A DNA stretch of 64,000 nucleotides from Flavobacterium microcysteis (lineage in GTDB: Bacteria; Bacteroidota; Bacteroidia; Flavobacteriales; Flavobacteriaceae), in contig NZ_VFJE01000056.1 of assembly GCF_006385255.1 (NCBI RefSeq), positions 186,001-250,000 of the forward strand, in the 5' to 3' direction. Below the pieces are notes generated by a model, which was not told the DNA's origin, made no database searches, and was given only the letters and a program-made list of their open reading frames with translations. The translations under genes and the position numbers were made by a program. How positions within the stretch are numbered: position 1 is the stretch's first letter; every line of letters begins with the position of its first letter. Of the stretch, positions 53,033 to 61,692 are shown in pieces.

Positions 53033-54658
53033 ATGGAAGATGTCAAAGAAAATAATAAAAAAGAAATAGCCGAAAAACGCGAAGAACGCGAAAAAGAAGA
53101 TAAGGTCTCCGAAGACCTAAAGCTTGTCATTGATATGGCGAAAACGCAATGTACGCTATGCACAAATCCACAGGGCATCCTGAAGGTTAATTTTGACACG
53201 CCCACAACTCAGAATAAGTTGACAGCTACCGTTGTTGAAAAAGACATGCGGAGCTTGATTTTTATGGGAACCTGTACAAAAAGTCCTAATAGTGCTGCTC
53301 CATGCGCCTCAGTTATGCAATTGGGAGACTGGAAAGATGTAGGTACGCTTAAAGTTCAGGATCAATTCCCGTTATTGAAAAAAAGCACGATTCCGTGCAA
53401 TTATGGCGGGAGTACTATAGAAATTACAGATAGTGGACAAAGAAGCGAGCCGGCAGAAGTTCCACCAGGAGCACCACTGCCTAAAAAAGAGGATGCTTAT
53501 AAATGCGAACACTGTGAAGCAGAATTCACTTCCGACCTGATTAAGGATACCATCAACGCAAAAACACTTACTGCAAAGCAAAAAGAGATTATAGACTCAA
53601 TCCTTCCTTATTTAAATCAATATCGAAAAGATTTTGGTCTGGACACCTGTTTGAGAAAGGCACATTTTGTGGCCCAGATTGGTGTGGAGAGTGCCCATTT
53701 TAAAACGTTTGCCGAATACGAAGACAACTCAAATCCACCGGGAATTTTCAGTTCAAAAGCAATCACTATTGATGAAACTATTGTAAAATCACTTAAAGAT
53801 CATCTGACATCTATCTTTAAGATTGTAGATAGCAAAGGTGCTGAGGTAGCAAAAACAAACGATCAGTTGAGTACATTGCTGCTGAGTGAAAAACCTACGG
53901 TTGTTGACAAGCAGCTGTATCCTAAATACGCTGGCGAAATTGACCCAAAAGATAAAAAGAAACGTGTCGATAAACTCTTAAAGACAGTAATGAAGGCGGA
54001 TAAAACGGTCGATTATCATATTTACCTGAAACCGCATACCTTTTTCGGAATTCCGCTACTATCCAGAGCCTATGCGCCTTATCCTGGTGACAGACGAGGC
54101 TTGGGCAATGGTGATGAGCTAACAAGAGATGGATGGAAATTCAAAGGAAGAGGACTGAAACAATTGACCGGAAGAGGAAATTACGGTTCTTTTACTAAAT
54201 TTAGAAATAAAAACCCATTTCCAGGAGATACTTCCGGAGCCATCGATTTTACGGAAGAAAAAGCAGGAGCTGACCTACAAGGAAAATACCTGCTTATTTC
54301 AAATAATGCCATGTATGCAACACAATCGGCCCTTTATTTCTGGAATGACGGGACGAAGAAGAGCAAGAAATTTGCGAAAGACCATGCACAGGATGACAAC
54401 ATTGATATGGTAACAAACTGTGTCAATGAATATGATGGGCCAAGTGGGAAAAAAGCCCGTAAGGATAATTACAACCGGGCAAAAGCAAAAGGTGTTTTTG
54501 ATATAATACGACACTTTGACCTGATGCTTCAGAACGGAAACGCAGCCCAAAAAATAGAAGCAAAAGCCTATTTAGAAAAACAAAAGGCTGCAAAAAATGC
54601 GGAAGCGACAAAAATTCTGGAAGAATACGAAAAAAAGAACCCACCACAAGCAAAATAA
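53033..54658 (+). CDS. PAAR-like (DUF4280)/GH19 lysozyme-like T6SS effector
   Basis: Protein of 541 residues. A highly charged helix comes first (KENNKKEIAEKREEREKEDK). A DUF4280 PAAR-like spike cap follows (about 36-145: KTQCTLCTNPQGILKVNF, CNYGGSTIEITDSGQ, with conserved Cys). A glycoside hydrolase family 19 domain (about 190-510) has Glu in AQIGVESAHFKTFAEY and the signature FKGRGLKQLTGRGNY. GH19 T6SS effectors cleave peptidoglycan glycan strands. The cap would sit on the VgrG tip and deliver the fused enzyme to the periplasm of rivals. Confidence 0.82.
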   Translation: MEDVKENNKKEIAEKREEREKEDKVSEDLKLVIDMAKTQCTLCTNPQGILKVNFDTPTTQNKLTATVVEKDMRSLIFMGTCTKSPNSAAPCASVMQLGDWKDVGTLKVQDQFPLLKKSTIPCNYGGSTIEITDSGQRSEPAEVPPGAPLPKKEDAYKCEHCEAEFTSDLIKDTINAKTLTAKQKEIIDSILPYLNQYRKDFGLDTCLRKAHFVAQIGVESAHFKTFAEYEDNSNPPGIFSSKAITIDETIVKSLKDHLTSIFKIVDSKGAEVAKTNDQLSTLLLSEKPTVVDKQLYPKYAGEIDPKDKKKRVDKLLKTVMKADKTVDYHIYLKPHTFFGIPLLSRAYAPYPGDRRGLGNGDELTRDGWKFKGRGLKQLTGRGNYGSFTKFRNKNPFPGDTSGAIDFTEEKAGADLQGKYLLISNNAMYATQSALYFWNDGTKKSKKFAKDHAQDDNIDMVTNCVNEYDGPSGKKARKDNYNRAKAKGVFDIIRHFDLMLQNGNAAQKIEAKAYLEKQKAAKNAEATKILEEYEKKNPPQAK

Positions 54659-55366
54659 TTGATGAAGAATAAAATGCTTAAAATAACCGTCCTGTTTCTG
54701 TTGTTTCTATCAGGCAGTCTTAAAAGTCAGACCGTTCAGATTTTAAAAGACTCAGTCCTTTTTGAATCAAATTATTATGTTCTGGAAGAGATAAAGTTCA
54801 AAGCGGACAAAAGTAAGTTTGTGGATAATATGTATAATGAAATTCAGGATGCGTTTGACATATTCAACAAGCCTGCTTTTCACAGCCCGGAAAAAAGAAT
54901 TCAGGCAAAAAAAGACACGCTTTTGGCACTCATATCCAATGACGAACTCCGTCATGCCAATTATGGTTTTGAGCATTATGAAATTTTTTACGATAAAAAT
55001 CAGCTGCTAAACTTCTCGACACATTTGCAATCCTATGGTTCGCCTTTTGAAGCTACCCGTTATTTCTGCTTTGACCTAAATACCGGAAAAAATATAGGTC
55101 TTGATCTTTTTACAAACAAGACAGCGCTTTTGAAATGCATAAAGTCAAAATTAAAAAACCAGAATGAAAAATTAGTGCCAACGCTAAAAGCACTGCAGGA
55201 TTTTAAGATAATGACAAACGCCCAAAATAAGATTACAGGAATTACTTTTATTGTTACCGATTCAGAAAGCTATAGGAATAGCGGTTATGAGCAATTTGAA
55301 GTTATTTTTACGTGGAAAGAAATTCAAAAATACATAGCAGCTCCCTTTAAGAAGCGTATTATCTAA
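54659..55366 (+). CDS. Exported protein, probable immunity to the GH19 effector
   Basis: Protein of 235 residues with a signal peptide (LFLLFLSGSLKSQ, cleavage about residue 24). The mature part is mixed alpha/beta (HANYGFEHYEIFYDKNQLL, YEQFEVIFTWKEIQKYIA) and recalls DUF3298/DUF4163-type periplasmic proteins, but I cannot name a family. It starts right after the effector stop. The periplasmic location fits protection against a peptidoglycan hydrolase. The function is inferred from position. Confidence 0.6.
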   Translation: MMKNKMLKITVLFLLFLSGSLKSQTVQILKDSVLFESNYYVLEEIKFKADKSKFVDNMYNEIQDAFDIFNKPAFHSPEKRIQAKKDTLLALISNDELRHANYGFEHYEIFYDKNQLLNFSTHLQSYGSPFEATRYFCFDLNTGKNIGLDLFTNKTALLKCIKSKLKNQNEKLVPTLKALQDFKIMTNAQNKITGITFIVTDSESYRNSGYEQFEVIFTWKEIQKYIAAPFKKRII

Positions 55367-55413
55367 ACAAAAATAAAATGGTTTTAGTATTGATTTTAGA
55401 ATCAGCTTGTTAA

Positions 55414-55428
55414 AAATTATTTTAACTT
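55414..55428 (+). promoter_or_regulatory. Shared 15-mer before the second vgrG
   Basis: AAATTATTTTAACTT here is identical to 40993-41007 in the divergent T6SS promoter region. This 170-bp gap separates the GH19 immunity gene from vgrG2 and probably holds an extra promoter, although no clean -33/-7 pair was identified. Confidence 0.4.
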
Positions 55429-55536
55429 AATTTAATGTTAAAGAAAAGCGTTTGAAACAGGAAAAATAGTAAATTCATACACATATTTCAACATACTTCC
55501 CCCCTCGAAATCTATTAACCATTAAAATCTAATGCT

Positions 55537-57372
55537 ATGTCGATCAGCACTCAGATTCAGATACAGATTGGGGGAGAAAACCTGACCCGCTTTTCTAAAC
55601 TTGTCATCAACCAGAAGGTGCATGCACACCATCATTTTTCTATTTTGCAGCCGCTGCCAAAAGAATTTGTAGGGCAGGCAATAGACAAGGCACAAAAATA
55701 TGTTGGACAATCAGTCGTTATCAACATCAAGCCCTCAAACATGATGACAAGCTCTCCGTTAGTGTTTAACGGAATCATCACAGAAGCCCAAATGGTCAGG
55801 ACTTCAGGAGCTTCAGGCGGTATTATTATCAATGGATACAGTCCTACTATTTTATTGGAAGGCCCGCCCAATACCCGCTCTTTTAATGACCAGACCTTGT
55901 CAGGAATTGCCAAGGAAGTATTGAAAGACTATTCCGAAGACAGCCTGAAACCTACAATTGAAATTCCAAAAGATACGGCACTGCCATATACCGTCCAGTA
56001 TGCTGAAAGCGATTTCTCATTCCTACGCAGAATGGCTCAAAAAAAAGGACAATGGTTCTTTTTTAATGGCGAAGAACTTCAGTTTGGCAAACCAAAATCA
56101 AAAAACTTTACCCTGGAATACGGAAGAAGCCTGCATTCGTTTAATATCGAAATGAGGGCAAAATCGCTAGGATTCGAATATCTGGGTTATGACCCATCAA
56201 ATGGCGAAACCCAGAGAGCCAGCTCGATGGAAGTAAATTACCAACCGGAAGATGGCTATTCAAAAACAATTTTTGAATCGTCAAAAAAACTGTTTACCAA
56301 CAGCTCCACAATGCTGTATTCCCATTCTCTTGAAGAAGGAAACTCCAGAACACATCTTATCGATAGAGTGACCACTCAACTTCAGTCGCGAACTGCAGAT
56401 ATGGTTACCGCTAAAGGTGATTCTGATGAAACAGGACTTCGTATTGGAGATGTAATCTCAATTAAAGAACCTGCTTTTTCCTTGACAGGAAATATCCTTG
56501 ACGGACTTCAGGAGCAAAATTTTGGAAATTATATCATTACCGATATCATGCACGTATGCGATGAATCAGGTACCTATCATAATACTTTTGATGCTGTGCC
56601 GGACACCGTTGTTGCTCCGCCCTATGGAAATGTGCATAGTTTTCCAACGGCAGAATCACAACCGGCAACCGTAACTTCTAACGCTGATCCTGCTGGACTC
56701 GGGCGTGTTCAGGTTGCCTTTGCCTGGCAGAAAGAAGGCGGAAAAAGTACACCTTGGATCCGAATGGTGAATTCGCATTCCGGTGGTGGCAAAGGATTTT
56801 ATTTTGTCCCGGAAGTAGGAGAAGAAGTATTGGTTGCCTTTGAAGGCGGCAATGCTGAAAAACCTTTTGTGTTGGGTGCGATGTACAACGGAAGTGCTTC
56901 CAGTGGATACAGCACGTCCGGCAATGATAAAAAAGTAATCCAGACCCGTTCCGGAACAAAAATTATCATGGACGATGCGGCCGGAAGTGTATTCATAGAA
57001 GATCCAAGTGGCAATACATGGCTTATGGATGGGAAAGGCAATATTGATGTCAATGCGCCCAATAACATGAAAATAACGGTAGGAAAAAATCTGGACATCA
57101 ATGTTGGAGAAAACATGGCTACCACAATTGGAGCCAATGAAAATATCTCCATTGGTAGCAATAAGACAGAAACCATCGGGAAAAATTATGTTCAATCTTC
57201 CGAGAATAAAAATGTTACGGTTAAAAATGACAAGACCGATAATGTTGGGGAAAGCTACAGACAGATTACAGGAAATTCGGATATACAGACTTCTAAAGGT
57301 GATTTAAAGTTGAGAGGAACCACGCTAACGGTAATCCAGGGCGGTAAAGATGTGAAAGTTAGTAAAGGATAA
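55537..57372 (+). CDS. vgrG: T6SS tip protein VgrG (TssI), second copy
   Basis: Protein of 611 residues with the same plan as the first VgrG: gp27-like head, OB region (DPAGLGRVQVAFAWQKEGG) and beta-helix spike. The first about 520 residues are very similar to VgrG1; the C-terminal about 90 residues are not (NENISIGSNKTETIGKNY, TVIQGGKDVKVSKG). The repeated short strands there form the narrow spike tip. It begins a new module with its own upstream gap and is followed by a PAAR-like amidase effector. Confidence 0.93.
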   Translation: MSISTQIQIQIGGENLTRFSKLVINQKVHAHHHFSILQPLPKEFVGQAIDKAQKYVGQSVVINIKPSNMMTSSPLVFNGIITEAQMVRTSGASGGIIINGYSPTILLEGPPNTRSFNDQTLSGIAKEVLKDYSEDSLKPTIEIPKDTALPYTVQYAESDFSFLRRMAQKKGQWFFFNGEELQFGKPKSKNFTLEYGRSLHSFNIEMRAKSLGFEYLGYDPSNGETQRASSMEVNYQPEDGYSKTIFESSKKLFTNSSTMLYSHSLEEGNSRTHLIDRVTTQLQSRTADMVTAKGDSDETGLRIGDVISIKEPAFSLTGNILDGLQEQNFGNYIITDIMHVCDESGTYHNTFDAVPDTVVAPPYGNVHSFPTAESQPATVTSNADPAGLGRVQVAFAWQKEGGKSTPWIRMVNSHSGGGKGFYFVPEVGEEVLVAFEGGNAEKPFVLGAMYNGSASSGYSTSGNDKKVIQTRSGTKIIMDDAAGSVFIEDPSGNTWLMDGKGNIDVNAPNNMKITVGKNLDINVGENMATTIGANENISIGSNKTETIGKNYVQSSENKNVTVKNDKTDNVGESYRQITGNSDIQTSKGDLKLRGTTLTVIQGGKDVKVSKG

Positions 57373-57393
57373 TCTTGTTTTATAGTATAAGTT

Positions 57394-58980
57394 ATGGCTA
57401 CAGAACAACACAAGGCTCAACTCGAACAGAAAAGAGCGGAACGAAAAGAGAAAGATTCCGGAGATTCTCCTTCAGAAAAGCGAGAGGTAGTCATGCATGG
57501 CGCCAAGCTAAAATGCGAATATGCACAACAGTTGGGCGAGTTGAAAGTTACTTCAAACGAGTTGAATATCCAGGACAAATTATGGGCTACGCAAGGCGAT
57601 GGCAACAATATGATCAACCTTCAATTTAAAGGAACTTGCGGTCATCCCAAATGGCCTGCAAAAAACATGCAGCCGCCACCTTGTATGAGTGTCATAAAAT
57701 TAAGTCCGTGGGAAAAGTTGGGAACCACAACAGTACAGGAACAGAAAGTTCTGGTCAAAGAATCGACCATAACCTGCAATCCTGACTTCAATACGGCAGT
57801 AGCAAGCCCAATACCCAATGTTGATAGCATCGCAATCAAGCCATCTCCACTAATTATAAATGCGTATTTCGCAAAATTTGAACTAAAAACAGAAAAAAAT
57901 GTTACCACTTTTAATTTAACAAAGGTTGAAGAACGCGGGTTAAGTTATGGTGTTGCATTGGTTGTTGAAACCGTTGGATTAGCAGGAAAAAAAGTAAAAA
58001 TAAAAATAAAAAGCGGCGTCAGAAAAGTACTTTCAGATGTGGATACCGCAATAAGCTTTATCGACTTAAAAGACATTGACGCCATTACAAAACCTGAGAA
58101 TTATAAAAATGTCACAGCCAAAAATGAATTTGAAGTTGAGGTAGGAAAATTAGCGTCAGATGCTACATTATCCAATAAAGATAGCTTTAAAGACAAAGCC
58201 GTTTTGAAATTAATGCTAAACCAAAAACCGGATGATTTGTCGTTTGATCTGGCAAAACTCATTGCAGCTGATGCCAGTAAAGAAGCATTGGTTTATGTAG
58301 AAGTAAATTGCTCAGAACCTGAGGTAGAATATATGGGCGTTGATAGTGGCTCAGGTACCAAGAATGCTTTCTTAAAAGAAGAGGGCAAATACTTCAAAAT
58401 AAAAAACAGAGAACAAGCCTGGCTAACAACAGCCAGAAAGGAAATGGAAAAAGGAGTAACAGAAGCTTCTCATTGTAATACTATTATTAACGATTATCAT
58501 CAGGTAAATCGAGAACATAAGCCTTCCGGCTGTGCAACGATTACCAATGCATGGTGTGCTTCATTTGTGGGCTGGTGTTTAACCCAAAATAATTTTTCAG
58601 CTCAATGCGATCCTGGAGCTTATAGCTATGGACACACCAATACAAGATATCGAAATAAGAAAGTTGTAAAAGACGGAAAAACAGTCACCTTGCCAGACCA
58701 TTTTGATGATCCGGTTTGGGCTAAAACCACTAATGGCGGCAAATTAGCGTTAGGCTCGATTTGTGTAGTAAACAATAAAAAGCACGTAACTTTTGCAGTA
58801 GCAAAAAATAAAGAAGGAACCCATTTATTTGGATTGGGCGGAAACCAGGGTGATGCCGTTAAAGTGAGTGCCTACAGTGCAAGAAATTCAAGTGTTTATC
58901 CAACCGAATATACAATAACCGAAGACGATTATGAATTACCAATCTATTATAGAGAGCTTAAGAGTGAAAGCGTTACTTAG
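57394..58980 (+). CDS. PAAR-like (DUF4280)/TIGR02594 amidase-like T6SS effector
   Basis: Protein of 528 residues. It starts with a charged helix (EQKRAERKEKDSGDSPSE), then a DUF4280 cap (about 28-150: MHGAKLKCEYAQQLGELKV, CGHPKWPAKNMQPPPCMSV), a long linker region with beta strands, and a C-terminal TIGR02594-type NlpC/CHAP-like peptidase (about 345-515). The catalytic Cys388 is in WCASFVGWC and His464 in KHVTFAVAK; FGLGGNQGDAVKVSAYS closes the fold. It probably cleaves peptidoglycan stem peptides after delivery by VgrG2. Confidence 0.8.
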   Translation: MATEQHKAQLEQKRAERKEKDSGDSPSEKREVVMHGAKLKCEYAQQLGELKVTSNELNIQDKLWATQGDGNNMINLQFKGTCGHPKWPAKNMQPPPCMSVIKLSPWEKLGTTTVQEQKVLVKESTITCNPDFNTAVASPIPNVDSIAIKPSPLIINAYFAKFELKTEKNVTTFNLTKVEERGLSYGVALVVETVGLAGKKVKIKIKSGVRKVLSDVDTAISFIDLKDIDAITKPENYKNVTAKNEFEVEVGKLASDATLSNKDSFKDKAVLKLMLNQKPDDLSFDLAKLIAADASKEALVYVEVNCSEPEVEYMGVDSGSGTKNAFLKEEGKYFKIKNREQAWLTTARKEMEKGVTEASHCNTIINDYHQVNREHKPSGCATITNAWCASFVGWCLTQNNFSAQCDPGAYSYGHTNTRYRNKKVVKDGKTVTLPDHFDDPVWAKTTNGGKLALGSICVVNNKKHVTFAVAKNKEGTHLFGLGGNQGDAVKVSAYSARNSSVYPTEYTITEDDYELPIYYRELKSESVT

Positions 58981-59521
58981 TTTTTTATTCCTAATTGCTT
59001 TTTTTCCAAATGAAGTTGTATCACAGGTTGTACAAGTTGATTCAATTACGATTTCTAAAGAATGGAAAGACTGCAATGGAACGAACAAATTAATTGTAAA
59101 CGTAAATGCATTATGCAATCCTGATGAGCCTCCTTTTGATGGTCATAAAACAATGATTGATGTAAGTTTAAAAAACAAAAAGCACTCTTTAAGCATACGA
59201 TTTGATGATCCGGATTACCAAATGGAAATGATTGCTTTTAGCGAAAAGAACATTTGGTTTTCTAGTTTAAAAAAAGCCAGGGTAGTTTTTATTCCGTTCT
59301 CCTATTGCAGTAATTCAGATTCAGAGAAAAAGCTCTCTTATATTATTTTATATAACGACAAAAAGTATTTGTATCACATTCCTTTTAAATGCACAGAAGA
59401 AGATGACTGTGTTTTGAATGCAGATTTAAATAAATCCATGAGTGATTTGAATCCTAAAATAAGAACCGAACTCATAAAGAAAATTAAATCCCACTATAAA
59501 AAAGGAAGTGACTTCAACTAA
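58931..59521 (+). CDS. Exported protein, probable immunity to the amidase-like effector
   Basis: Protein of up to 196 residues with a signal peptide (ALLSFLFLIAFFPNEVVSQ). The mature domain has four Cys (near DCNGTNK, NALCNPDE, SYCSNSD, KCTEEDDC) that could form disulfides. The ATG at 58931 overlaps the effector by 50 bases; a GTG at 58964 would give a tighter, more typical signal peptide. No family is recognised. Overlap and periplasmic location point to immunity. Confidence 0.6.
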   Translation: MNYQSIIESLRVKALLSFLFLIAFFPNEVVSQVVQVDSITISKEWKDCNGTNKLIVNVNALCNPDEPPFDGHKTMIDVSLKNKKHSLSIRFDDPDYQMEMIAFSEKNIWFSSLKKARVVFIPFSYCSNSDSEKKLSYIILYNDKKYLYHIPFKCTEEDDCVLNADLNKSMSDLNPKIRTELIKKIKSHYKKGSDFN

Positions 59522-59535
59522 AAAACCAAATTGCA

Positions 59536-61047
59536 ATGGCACAAAGTGAAGAACAAAATAACGAATCGTATTCAGCAAATCCGAATCAAAAAGTATATGA
59601 TACGCCACATGTTGTAGATCATTTAGTGGATGTTATTGCCATTTATTTTGCCGAAAAAAAGAAGAAATTTAAATGGACACCAAAGGAAGAAACCTATACC
59701 GTAAAGAGTGGTGGGAAAATTGCCGATGTCAAAAAAAAATACACAGATACATTTAAATCTGAAAAAAAGACCGTTCGGAATCTGGCAGCCGATCCTGACC
59801 ATACGGCCGCTTTAAAGCCGAACGATCAAATAAAAATAACTTGGGAAGAACAGGAAGACGACGGATTTGAAATGGTGAAAATCCCAAAAGCAACAATCGG
59901 GAAAAAGGTGTATATCGTAGCCAATTGCCATGGAGATAAAGCAAAATTGACCATTCAGATCAATGAAAATAAATTAGCAAATCCTGAAGCAGTTTATGAT
60001 GCTCCGGTAAAATTTCTCGTTGGAGATCAAGAAAAAGACAAAGTTGAATTTTCAATTACAAAGGATAAAAGCGAATACGAACAGGAAATTACGTTACGTC
60101 CAAAAACAGATGCCGATTTAAAAAAGCTGGTAGAAAAATTTGATAAGAGAACCGGTAAAAATGCTTTTGTATATTTAAAAGGCGAGGTGACAGAAACCTC
60201 AGATGAAATAAAATTTCCTGATGAAACTCATGAGTTTTTAAATAAAGATCAGGAACAATTTGAAGTTTCAGGAACTCCATGTTACTGCAACAGAGATATT
60301 ACTGTTGATGAGATGATTGACCTGATTTATCATCTAAGAGACAAACAAAATTATGTCAGCAAGAGAGATCATTTCTTTAACAGTGGAGGTGAAAAAATAG
60401 CAGAAATTTCAATTTCTACCGGTAAGATTTCAGACAATAGAGATAAAATCCAATTATTCGTCAATGAAATGAATGCCATGTTTAGAAAATTTGGCATCAA
60501 TACCTGTAAAAGAAAGATTCACTTTATAGGTCAAATGTATTTAGAGACAATAAGCTTTACCTACACTTATGAAAGCAGATCTTCCGTACCTGCCAATTAT
60601 AAAGGAGGAGTAGATTTTCAGGGTAGAGGTATGAAACAAATAACGCACGATTACAATTATCTGGCCTATTATGACTATATCAATACAACAACCTTTTCTC
60701 AAACATATATGACCACAAGAAGCGGTTATGAAAGCGTTGGTGAATGTGTTGCAAACAGACCGGCTGCCAATACTGCGGGATTAGATACCGCTTTTTATGA
60801 TGGCTTAAAAACGTTTGCGAAAAAAATATCTCAAGAGCTATTCCATGCTTTTAATTCGGCAGGATGGTTTTCAACCGTTTACAAACCAACGACTCTGGCA
60901 GAAATGGATAAAGGACTTGGCGATGAAAATATAAGATTAGTTACTGTAGCGATAAATGGTGGTGAGACTAATTTGGCTGAAAGGAAAAATTATACAAATT
61001 GGACTAAAGAATTTTTTAAATATGACACCGAATGCGTAAGAAGATAA
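59536..61047 (+). CDS. GH19-like effector with LysM-like N-terminus
   Basis: Protein of 503 residues without signal peptide. The N-terminal part (about 50-110) resembles a LysM-like module (EETYTVKSGGKIADVKKKY, ALKPNDQIKITWEE). A beta-rich middle domain follows (IPKATIGKKVYIVANCHGDK). The C-terminus (about 310-500) is GH19/lysozyme-like, with Glu in GQMYLETISFTYTYES and the signature DFQGRGMKQITHDYNY. It has no DUF4280 cap, so it must use another cargo route. It lies 14 bp behind the previous immunity gene and overlaps its own by 16 bases. Confidence 0.72.
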   Translation: MAQSEEQNNESYSANPNQKVYDTPHVVDHLVDVIAIYFAEKKKKFKWTPKEETYTVKSGGKIADVKKKYTDTFKSEKKTVRNLAADPDHTAALKPNDQIKITWEEQEDDGFEMVKIPKATIGKKVYIVANCHGDKAKLTIQINENKLANPEAVYDAPVKFLVGDQEKDKVEFSITKDKSEYEQEITLRPKTDADLKKLVEKFDKRTGKNAFVYLKGEVTETSDEIKFPDETHEFLNKDQEQFEVSGTPCYCNRDITVDEMIDLIYHLRDKQNYVSKRDHFFNSGGEKIAEISISTGKISDNRDKIQLFVNEMNAMFRKFGINTCKRKIHFIGQMYLETISFTYTYESRSSVPANYKGGVDFQGRGMKQITHDYNYLAYYDYINTTTFSQTYMTTRSGYESVGECVANRPAANTAGLDTAFYDGLKTFAKKISQELFHAFNSAGWFSTVYKPTTLAEMDKGLGDENIRLVTVAINGGETNLAERKNYTNWTKEFFKYDTECVRR

Positions 61048-61649
61048 CAACCAGCATATTAATTACTTGTATGATTTTGCTTTCGTGTAAAGCCCAAAAT
61101 CACAGTGTAACAGAGAAAAATAGTTCTGTTGCAGATTCGACTTTGGTCTATGAAAACAATAAGGTTGTTGGCAAAATTTCTCAACCAACAACATACAATT
61201 GCAAGGCATGTTATACAATAAGCAATAGTAAAATTGGAAATATAAAAATTAAAGTTCCGGTCTCCAATAGAGTGATAAACAACCAGTCCGTATTAGAACA
61301 GGATTTTGCAATTGACAAAATTGCAACGAATGGAAATACTATGGTCATAAAATACTCAAGTACTTCATCCTCCAAAGCCTATGAGATGGAGGTAAGTAAA
61401 GATTATATTGTCAGATTGCTTACATACAGTTATGGATCAAAAGACATAAAAATTGGAGAAAAGGATTATGAATCATTTCAGGCCAATTCCATATGTCAAA
61501 GCGAAAAGAAAATTAAAATTAAAGATACGGTCACATTAAATGACAGCTATGTTTTTGCAACTAAAGATTGTTTCGATTGTCCGGTAAAATATACAATTGA
61601 AGAATGCATAGCCAACAAAAAGAAAGGTGTTAAAATGAATTGGGAGTAA
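61032..61649 (+). CDS. Lipoprotein, probable immunity to the second GH19 effector
   Basis: Lipoprotein of 205 residues with lipobox MILLSC (Cys about residue 19). The mature part contains several Cys pairs (NCKACYTI, CQSEKK, DCFDCPVKY) and beta strands. The family is not recognised. Its start overlaps the effector gene by 16 bases, so the pair is translated together. It is inferred to guard peptidoglycan in the producer's periplasm. Confidence 0.6.
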   Translation: MRKKITTSILITCMILLSCKAQNHSVTEKNSSVADSTLVYENNKVVGKISQPTTYNCKACYTISNSKIGNIKIKVPVSNRVINNQSVLEQDFAIDKIATNGNTMVIKYSSTSSSKAYEMEVSKDYIVRLLTYSYGSKDIKIGEKDYESFQANSICQSEKKIKIKDTVTLNDSYVFATKDCFDCPVKYTIEECIANKKKGVKMNWE

Positions 61650-61692
61650 TCGATTTAAATTTCAATATAATTCAAAAAGCAAAAGTCTTACT

